Below are positions 57,285 through 64,000 of a DNA stretch of 64,000 nt, piece by piece. Positions within the stretch are counted from its first letter, which is position 1. Each line of letters opens with the position of its first letter. The translations under genes were made by a program, and so were the position numbers. The stretch comes from Blakeslea trispora. Lineage: Eukaryota; Mucoromycota; Mucoromycetes; Mucorales; Choanephoraceae. The notes under the pieces were generated by a model. The model had not been told where the DNA came from. It made no database searches and saw only the letters and a list, made by a program, of their open reading frames with translations. The DNA is taken from assembly GCA_025331445.1 (NCBI GenBank), contig JAIWNE010000081.1, positions 1 to 64,000 on the forward strand. Reading direction: 5' to 3'.

Positions 57285-59448
57285 ATGGATGAAGGCTCCT
57301 CTGATAATGAAGACCACAATCTTCAATTCGCTGCCGCTGACTTTGACCCCAAGGGCAAAGGCAAAGCTGACTGTAAGTACACTGTCACCACAGATGAATA
57401 CTTTGCACAATCGCCAAAAGACCTGTTAGCTGATAAGTATATATATCTTCCGTTGTCAATAGAGAATGTGAAAACTTGGGCATTGCTAGATTCAGGCTGC
57501 TCTTTTTCTTCTATCTCTCCTTCTCTGGCAAAACACTTGAATTTAGAAATAAATAAAAGTAGAGGAAATATTAAACTTATCAATAGCAACACGGTTAAAC
57601 GTCTAGGACATACGTCAGACAAATTAGAGGTCACATACAATTCCAAAACAATTCATTCACGGTTTGAAGTATTTAATCTGTTTAATAACATACATGTGTG
57701 CATTGGCATGGATTTGATATATCTTTTGGGTATTGAAATCTCCAATATCGCCATGGATTGGGAAAACAAGGTTGGTCCTGTTCTACCTCCTATTGATCCA
57801 AACCCATCTACACCCAACAATGATCCTTTTGGTACACAGACCGAGCGTAAGCAAATGATGGATCAAATCGAACCATTTATACAAGCCAACAGAAATATCC
57901 CTGTTGCAAACTACTGTAACATACCAGGAAGTGAAATACGCCTTCCTCTGAAAAAGGGTATTACATCAGCTTATCGTAGACAATATGCAATCAAAGAATG
58001 TCATTTAGAAGCTGTTGAAAAACAAGTACAAGAATGGATTTCGGGCAATGTCATTGAACGCGCACTCCCAAACAATCCTTTCAATTCCAGTTTACTCACT
58101 GTGTTAAAGCGATCCCCTGTAACAGGTGAATTAGATCCAAAAAGGTACGTACTGTACTTGATTGTCGTCTTGTAAATCAAAGCCTTGATCCCGCACAAAT
58201 GGATAAATTTCCATTACCCTTGATCAGCACTTTGCATCGTAAATTGAGCAAATTCTCGCTCTTCACTACCATCGATCTTAGTGCATGCTTTCACAGTTTT
58301 CGCATCCGTCGATGTGATAGACCTGTTACTTCATTCACGGCTCCTAGCGGCCTGCAATATCAATTCAAACGAGCTCCATTTGGATTGCTCAACGTATCCT
58401 CAGTGGTACAACGAAGCATCACCAGTCTCTTTGCTGACTTGGATTATTGTGTTCATTACATTGACGACATCTACGTTGTTACCGATGATAGTATCGACAA
58501 CCATGTTCGTTGTCTACAAACAGTCTTATCTCGACTCACTCGATCCAATCTTCGCATCAATCATGAAAAACTCAATCTCATGCAGAAATCAATCTTTGTT
58601 CTAGGATTTCGACTTTCTCATGATGCACTTACTCTGGATATGCGCAAGGTTACCAACGTATTATCTTGGCCTGAAACGGTCCAAAACTCGAAAGAGTTAG
58701 GTCATCGACTTGGTGTGATCAATTACTTTCGTGAGCATGTACCTCGCATTTCCACCTTGATGGCTCCTCTGAACAAACTCAAAAATCATCCCAATATCAA
58801 GGAAGTATGGACTGCAGAGCATTCCAAAGCTATGCGTACATTGCAGCTCGTACTTGCTGATACTCCTGTACTCAGTTGTCCTAACCTCAAATATCCTTTG
58901 CATCTCGTGACGGATGCTAGTGCTTACGGTATTGGTGGTTGTTTGTATCAGGTAATCGATAACCATATTCGTTATATCGGCTTTGTTGCACGCACTTTAT
59001 CAAAAGCAGAGCGCAACTATGGATCCTCTCGACGTGAGATCCTAGCGTTTCTCTATTGCACTACCAAGTGGAAACAGTGGTTGTCTGGTCAACGCTTTCA
59101 TTACTATACCGATAACAAAGGTATACTGTATCTGCACTCTCAACCAAAAATCAATCGAATATTGAAAATTACTACGAGATGATCTACGAGTTTGACTTTG
59201 ACATCACCTTCTGTGCCGGAGTACGCAACATCTTGGCTGATCACTTATCGCGTTTGCTTTATCCAGACGACGCTGATCAAACGCTGGAGAGGGGTGAGCA
59301 AGTAATTGATACGCAAGTTGAGACGAAAGCAGCCTCCAAAACAGCAAAAGAAAACCGTGACAATTCGCCTCACGTAACCTCAGAAACAAATTCTGAAAAC
59401 AGTAACACAATGGATAAAATTACCTCACAAATGGAAATGAAAAATTGA
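57285..59448 (+). pseudogene. Gypsy-2 protease, reverse transcriptase and RNase H, frameshifted
   Basis: The protease motif is WALLDSGCSFSSISPSL near 57475-57530 (DSG instead of DTG). Reverse transcriptase begins with YRRQYAIKECH; the frame shifts at AAAAAGG near 58147. It continues with MDKFPLPLIS, FKRAPFGLLNVSSVVQRS and YIDD (58457-58468). RNase H shows VTDASAYGIGG, SSRREILAFLY and YYTDNKGILYL. Another shift near 59160 leads to YEFDFDITFCAGVRNILADHLSRLL. The frame ends at 59448, overlapping the integrase frame by 4 bp. It is homologous throughout to gypsy-1 but clearly a different lineage. Confidence 0.9.
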
Positions 59449-60863
59449 ATAACGTTACTGACCAAATCATTGCTGCTAGTCGTATAGACAAATACACGCA
59501 ACCTCAAAATGAAGAGGAAAAACAAAATATCATTTCGCAATGTCATCTTGCTGGACACTATGGAATCAACAGTGTCGAACGAATGATAAAACAAGAACAT
59601 GGCATGAACTGGAAACACTTGCGCGAAGATGTAACAAAATACATCAAGAATTGTACAAAGTGCGCTCGATTCAATCTAGCAAAACATGTTTTCCACCCTC
59701 CAAAGAGTGATGCGCCCAACAATACATGGGACAAAGTCGCTATTGATCTAGGCACATTCGATGTTACAACTCCTAGAGGTAATAACTACCTATTAGTGTG
59801 CGTTGACATCTTTAGTAGGTTTGTGATTCTCAGAGCAATCAAATCCAAAACAGCCCTAGATGTTGCCAAGGAGTTGATACAGATATTTTCCATCATGGGA
59901 TATCCTAAAGTACTTCAACATGACAGAGGACTAGAATTCTATAACGAATTGATCAAAAGTCTACGTCAACATATGGGCATTGAATCTGCTCTCTCATTAC
60001 CTTACACTCCAGCTGGCAACTTGGAAACTCATGTAAAGACTGCTAAATCTATCATCCTCAAAATGCTGGATGGATATGAAGAATCATGGGATTTGTATGT
60101 CGAAGGTACCATGTATCTGATGAACCAACATATATCAAGACTACACAATCATACTCCATTCCAAGTGATGTTCAATCGCCAAGCAAATGATCTCAAAGAT
60201 TATACAAAAGCTCTATCGAAAATGAATATCTCTGACGATATGATAGACACAGATAAGTTAAAGAAAGAAATCGAAAGATTCAATAACTATACCATTCCTG
60301 AAATTAGGAATCAGATCATTAAGACTCAAGAAAAAGATAATGAGCACTTTGAAAGAAAGCATCGGATACTCAAAGATCCATTTCCCATAGGTGCTAAAGT
60401 TATGATCAAAAACATAGAAAACAAGCGTCGGAAAACAGATGCCAAGTATGAAGGTCCATTTTATGTACATGGTTATACAACCAATGGAAGCTACATCTTG
60501 ACCGATCGCACAGGCTCCATTCTATCCAGAAACATCCCTACTTCGCAAATTAAATTAATCGCAAATGAAACGAACAAGTCTGATGAAAACAAAGACATTT
60601 ATGAAGTTCAAGCCGTGATCAATCACAGGGAAGTAGAACCAAATGGTATCGAGTATTTAACTACTTGGGTAGGATATCCGGACGAGCAAACATGGCAAAA
60701 GCCCGAAGACTTTGACAGTCCAGAAACTATTAAAGAGTACTGGAAACGACGTAACGCTAACATGCCTACCAAGTCTGGTCAAGTCAAAAGAATCAAAGGA
60801 TCACGCAAGCGCAAGACTCCTTTCAAGGAATCGGACGTCAACAAGAAGTCCAGATCAAACTAG
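59445..60863 (+). CDS. Gypsy-2 integrase with chromodomain
   Basis: A 472-residue open frame, likely a Pol segment rather than a separate gene. Zinc-binding H34, H38, C70, C73 (CHLAGHYG ... CTKCARFN). Catalytic D101 (AIDLGTFDV), D160 (LQHDRGLEF) and probable E194 (PAGNLETHV). There are only 33 residues between the last two, against 35 in gypsy-1, because two residues are missing after GN. GPFYVHGYTTNGSYIL follows, then a chromodomain (YEVQAVINHRE, TTWVGYPDEQTW) and a basic tail (KRIKGSRKRKTPFK). Confidence 0.92.
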   Translation: MNNVTDQIIAASRIDKYTQPQNEEEKQNIISQCHLAGHYGINSVERMIKQEHGMNWKHLREDVTKYIKNCTKCARFNLAKHVFHPPKSDAPNNTWDKVAIDLGTFDVTTPRGNNYLLVCVDIFSRFVILRAIKSKTALDVAKELIQIFSIMGYPKVLQHDRGLEFYNELIKSLRQHMGIESALSLPYTPAGNLETHVKTAKSIILKMLDGYEESWDLYVEGTMYLMNQHISRLHNHTPFQVMFNRQANDLKDYTKALSKMNISDDMIDTDKLKKEIERFNNYTIPEIRNQIIKTQEKDNEHFERKHRILKDPFPIGAKVMIKNIENKRRKTDAKYEGPFYVHGYTTNGSYILTDRTGSILSRNIPTSQIKLIANETNKSDENKDIYEVQAVINHREVEPNGIEYLTTWVGYPDEQTWQKPEDFDSPETIKEYWKRRNANMPTKSGQVKRIKGSRKRKTPFKESDVNKKSRSN

Positions 60864-61147
60864 ACATCTGTGAATTAAGTGCAATCAGTATGGAGAACCT
60901 TTTTTACCCAGCTTCATCTTTTTTCCTCACGAAAGGTTTTTGATGAAATGGTTTTTTTAATGGGCAATTCCAACGTACATACATGCAAAGAACAAAGCAT
61001 ACAATTTAACAACTATCTAATTCGCATAAGCATTCACATATCATTCAAGAGCGATTTATCTGACTTCAAGAATCCAACACTCAATCAAGGTCCATCTAAA
61101 TGTTATTCAAATCTTAACTAAACGGTTTTTAAGGTGGTCCAGGGTGA

Positions 61148-61310
61148 TGATGTATCGTAAGCTAGATGCATCATTAAATCAAGACATTTATTCAAGACAC
61201 AATCCTACTTTGTGTCACCAAGCTCAATTTATATTGACAATCTCATTCTACACTGAATAAAACCCTCTCTTAATCTTGTTTAACTCATCTTGACTTAACA
61301 GATAAATTAT
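61148..61310 (+). repeat. 3' LTR of gypsy-2
   Basis: Matches 55555-55717 throughout. It is preceded by a purine-rich AAGGTGGTCCAGGG, a plausible polypurine tract. Confidence 0.85.
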
Positions 61311-61934
61311 CCTCGATTTTTCTACAAGTGACAATATTAGGTACTATCATTTAAATAAACATGATTCAAGTTACCTTTTTCTGCGAGCGTGTGTGCTCAT
61401 CAAGCTCCATTTTGGCTGAATGAGAGCTGTGATGGGCCAAAGGTCGACACAGCCCTCCAAGAAACCCAACTGGGGATAACTTGCCACAGCATAGGTAAGA
61501 ACCTGCTGCTTCATGCTGTTTTTGTCTTCAGCCAAGACCTCTCTCCAAGTTCTTTTGCTGTTGTTGTCAACATTGGCAAAAGATTGATAAACAAGCAAAG
61601 CTTCTCTGTCGAGACAGTTTAGCATCTCCAAAACAGACGCCTCATCCTCATCTTCCAAGCTTGTTTGAAGCAACTTAAGTACTTCGGCTTTTCCAACGTT
61701 TCCTCTTGGAAGAGGAATGAGGTTGTTTTTGGGTGCTGGGGTGGAGGAGTTTACCTGGGCGGCAGCGGCAGCGGTAGCGACAGTGGCTTCTAGTTCATCC
61801 AGTCTTCTATCGAATCCTTCGCATTTGCTCTCGATACTACTCACCTTTGTCAAGATGACTTCCAGCATATGCTTGATACCTTCAATGCTGTTTTCAACAG
61901 AAGAATGTGTTGTCTTAGATCTTTTGAGAGACAT

Positions 61935-62107
61935 ATCAAATAAAATAAAGTTGAAAAAAAGAAGCAGTAATTTTTTTTTAAAAAAAATTATGCCTTATCT
62001 TTTAGTGCATTGGTATCTACGTGTGCTGCGGACAAGTATTTGAACACCATTCTCGATGATTCTTTCTTTTCTTTCCTTTACTCATACTATCAACCTACTC
62101 TACAAGA
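61935..62107. promoter_or_regulatory. Probable bidirectional promoter of companion gene B and CACTA-3 transposase
   Basis: Only 173 bp separate the two divergent ATGs. The left half is A/T-rich with runs of A and T (61960-61990); the right half holds pyrimidine-rich TTCTTTCTTTTCTTTCC at 62062-62078 just before the transposase start, as is common in fungal promoters. No consensus TATA box is certain. Confidence 0.45.
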
Positions 62108-64000
62108 ATGCGTGTTTGTATTAAATGCAATCAAACAATACCTGAAAAGAAATTCAGAAAGCATGTTAGGGATCATGAACTACTTGAGCGACAGCGAGGA
62201 CTCAGTCAGATCAAAGCTAGAATTTCAAAAAGCAGACTAAAGCGCAAGTGCTGGAAGGGCTGCTATCAGAACCAGCACTCCTTCTGTTGTTCAAGAAACA
62301 GAATCGGTGGACATGAGTTCGAGAGGAGAGCAGCAGTGCGATGATCTGGATGAAATTGAGAGCATTGCCAGCTTCAATTTCGATAGTAGTCCTATGGACA
62401 TTGATAAAATTGAAAACGAAAAAAATTTAGTTGAAGAAGAAAACGATGAGTTTGTTGTAAACGAAAAATTTTTTGAAGACTTGTTGAATTTTCGCAAGAC
62501 AATTCAAACTCCTGTAAAAATCTTGCAAGCAAATGATAAAAGTCGCTTCGAAAAGCTCCCAATTCACTCTCAAAAGAGCATTGAATTCAATCGTTTACTC
62601 AAGTCTTTCAACACAACCAAAGCAGCAAAAGAGGAGATAATTAAATGGGTTAATAGCTTCATTGCTGATCATACAGAGAGTACTGTCAATCTTAAATGAT
62701 TTATATTTTATATTTATGAATTTGTTGACTTTACCTTTACTCTAGGTGATATACAGCTTCTAAGCCCCTATCGCTGTGACAAGCTTGAGAAAGAGCAGCT
62801 AACACCCGTTAGCCTAAAAGAATATAAAATGTGCAAGAATGGGTGCAAGATGTATTTTGATACTGATGATTCCACCATATGTACCAATCCCAAATGTTTG
62901 CTTCCTCGTACAGTTGATAACTTAGCACCAGTCAAACAGCTCCCTTTAGCTGTCCAATTAGGGCATTTCTTGGAATCTAAGCAAAACAGGGATAAAATCT
63001 CGTACGCTCAAAACAACAACTGCAGCATTTACAGACGTCAGCAAAACCCTACTATAAATAAGATACAAGACTTCTTTGATGGTGAATTCTTTAAACAGAG
63101 AAAAGATTTCACGAAAGATGTACATCAGCTGTGGAGATTGGGTAATATGCAAGAATAAAAAGACAAGTGAGTACTTTGATAATCCTTTTATTCTGATAAA
63201 GAGAGATAAGTTTTTCTATCTAATGAATTTACAACGACTATTTATACAAAATGATTTGAAATTGGTTTATCCGATTATTTAAGCTGAGAGTAGAAATGAT
63301 TGTTGATGAGCAAGCTTTAAAGACTTGCTCTTGTTATAATAAGGGTTATTGTTATTGATGTATGACTAGTTTGGAAATGATCTAAGAGATTGATTGGCTT
63401 AATCCTGAAGCTGATCTCAGCTGTCATTTATATTTAGGATGTGCAATTTATCTGATTGATACTCAGTCTGAGTCTGAGTAGTTACATCTTGCGTTTCAGG
63501 GTGAATCCCTTAGTCTTTACTTAACTAGGTAATGATTCCAATTCAGATACATGAAGTTCTTTTTATAGAATACTTCTTTGTCTACACTGATCTTTTAATG
63601 AACATCTTTTATAAATCAATTATGGTGTAATCACCACATCAGCTATATATGTCTCTTTATATCGATGGTTTTAATCCATTTAAGCGCGGTGGCTCTCAAA
63701 TGACAATGGTTATGCTCACTCTTACAAACCTTCCACCAGAGATGAGGTAAGTTACATTAAATATAGTACTTCAAATTTGTTATTCTAAACAATATGACTG
63801 ACTATTGTGTAGATTCAAAGAAGAAAATACATTTGTTGTTACAGTTTTACCGGGTCCTAAGAAACCTTATGATTTGTTCAGCTTTCTTTTTCCATTGATC
63901 AAAGACTTGATGGTGTTGGAGTCTAAAGAGCTTGTTGTTGAGACTTCTTCTGGTGAACAACTTAAATATCAGGTTGTTATGTCGACAGTAATAGGCGACT
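62108..64000 (+). pseudogene. CACTA/Tnp2-like transposase (CACTA-3), interrupted by a solo LTR, runs off the window
   Basis: Starts at ATG 62108 with a zinc-finger-like N-terminus (MRVCIKCNQTIPEKKFRKHV). A frameshift near 62236 leads to an acidic region (MDIDKIENEKNLVEEENDE). An intron at 62680-62745 precedes YRCDKLEKEQ and CKNGCKMYFD...CTNPKCLLPR. The exon is split at 63129/63643 by a solo LTR; across it the frame continues DVHQ to LYMSLYIDGFNPFKRGGSQ, then LTLTNLPPEM, an intron (63747-63812) and FVVTVLPGPKKPYDLFSFLF. YIDGFNPFK and LPGPKKPYD are classic Tnp2 landmarks. It is cut by the window end. Confidence 0.82.
63130..63638 (-). repeat. Solo LTR, family 2 (509 bp), diverged, in a CACTA-3 exon
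   Basis: Starts TGTGGAGATTGGGTAATATG and ends GGTGTAATCACCACA. The target duplication TCAGC is at 63125-63129 and 63639-63643. The middle is markedly diverged from the other three family members, so it is an older or subfamily copy. Confidence 0.9.

Larger units (their letters stand above)
55555..61310 (+). mobile_element. Ty3/gypsy chromovirus-type retrotransposon gypsy-2
   Basis: Short LTRs at 55555-55717 and 61148-61310 share about 163 bp with no difference noticed; a TG...CA reading would end them at 55707 and 61300. Flanks TTCTC (left) and TCCTC (right, 61310-61314) are a candidate target duplication with one change. Gene order is Gag, protease, reverse transcriptase, RNase H, integrase, chromodomain on the plus strand. 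The coding region has at least five frame breaks. It is inserted in exon 2 of companion gene B. Confidence 0.92.
55513..61934 (-). pseudogene. Coiled-coil companion gene B, split by gypsy-2
   Basis: Exon 1 runs from ATG 61934 (MSLKRSKTTHSSVEN) to 61375. The intron is 61322-61374 (GTAACT...TTGTAG). Exon 2 starts at 61321, is interrupted after about 10 bases by gypsy-2, and resumes left of it at 55554 to TAA 55513-55515. Without the insertion the frame is continuous and totals 203 codons. The N-terminal half is a coiled coil (ILTKVSSIESKCEGFDRRLDE), then an alanine run, a globular part with VLAEDKNSMKQQVLTYAV, basic ARRKRK and a C-terminal heptad-like ENLEEENQKLREQ. It starts 173 bp from the divergent CACTA-3 transposase. 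Function unknown; a TnpA-like partner is inferred. Confidence 0.68.
55266..64000 (+). mobile_element. CACTA-like element CACTA-3, left end to window edge
   Basis: It starts CACCACGGGAAAATTTCG at 55266, at the precise point where CACTA-2 coding similarity ends (GGCATGCGA). It contains subterminal palindromes, companion gene B on the minus strand, and a Tnp2-like transposase on the plus strand. Gypsy-2 and a family-2 solo LTR are nested inside. The right end is beyond the window. The element limits are inferred from the break, the shared CACCACGG tip and gene layout. Confidence 0.6.

Noticed and set aside
1..64000. CRISPR arrays, bacterial operons or ribosome binding sites
   Set aside because: Spliceosomal introns and fungal transposon families show a eukaryotic genome. 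No regularly spaced repeat-spacer array is present.

Overview
The window looks like a transposon graveyard from a filamentous fungus. It is most likely an early-diverging lineage such as Mucoromycota. The reasons are AT-rich DNA, short GT-AG introns of roughly 40-75 bp with TACTAAC-like branch sites, and the mix of element families: KDZ, Tc1/mariner, CACTA/Tnp2-like, Helitron-type PIF1 helicase, Ty3/gypsy chromoviruses and a fungal DDE endonuclease. I see no housekeeping gene, tRNA or rRNA. The taxonomy is inference; family calls rest on motifs read directly in the translations.

0-9.4 kb: a decayed KDZ transposase gene on the minus strand (5305 to 174). It carries a Tc1-B-type MITE and a solo LTR, and that LTR is itself split by an intact Tc1 element (Tc1-A). 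A second solo LTR and a minus-strand hypothetical gene (9410 to 8188, three exons, one internal stop) follow. 9.8-17.5 kb: fragments of a repeat I call the CACC element, a Tc1 3' fragment, a PIF1 helicase fragment fused through a TSD-less solo LTR to a broken DDE transposase, and another CACC fragment with its own solo LTR.

17.7-50.9 kb: three large inverted-repeat structures in a row. The first is a PIF1 helicase gene duplicated head to head around an intact Tc1 (Tc1-B). The second is two CACC elements in opposite orientation (copies A and B); copy A holds a full Ty3/gypsy element (26710-32970) with apparently identical LTRs. The third (copies B/C against D/E) encloses a CACTA/Tnp2-like transposase gene whose intron holds a solo LTR.

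51-64 kb: two more Tnp2-like transposase genes, each divergently placed from a small coiled-coil gene. The third CACTA-like element appears to begin at 55266 (CACCACGG) inside an exon of the second. Its coiled-coil companion gene is split by a second gypsy element (55555 to about 61310), and its transposase exon is interrupted by a solo LTR.

How the parts work together: Tc1-A and Tc1-B have intact transposases with long TIRs whose inner and outer ends are inverted copies of each other, and a MITE in the KDZ gene equals one such TIR. Four LTR families are present: family 1, 411 bp; family 2, about 507 bp; family 3, about 350 bp; family 4, about 153-163 bp. Target-site duplications let the nesting order be read. 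The least familiar items are the CACC repeat family (about 6.4 kb, CACCACGGCGTA ends, no convincing complete protein) and the coiled-coil companion genes paired with the Tnp2-like transposases.
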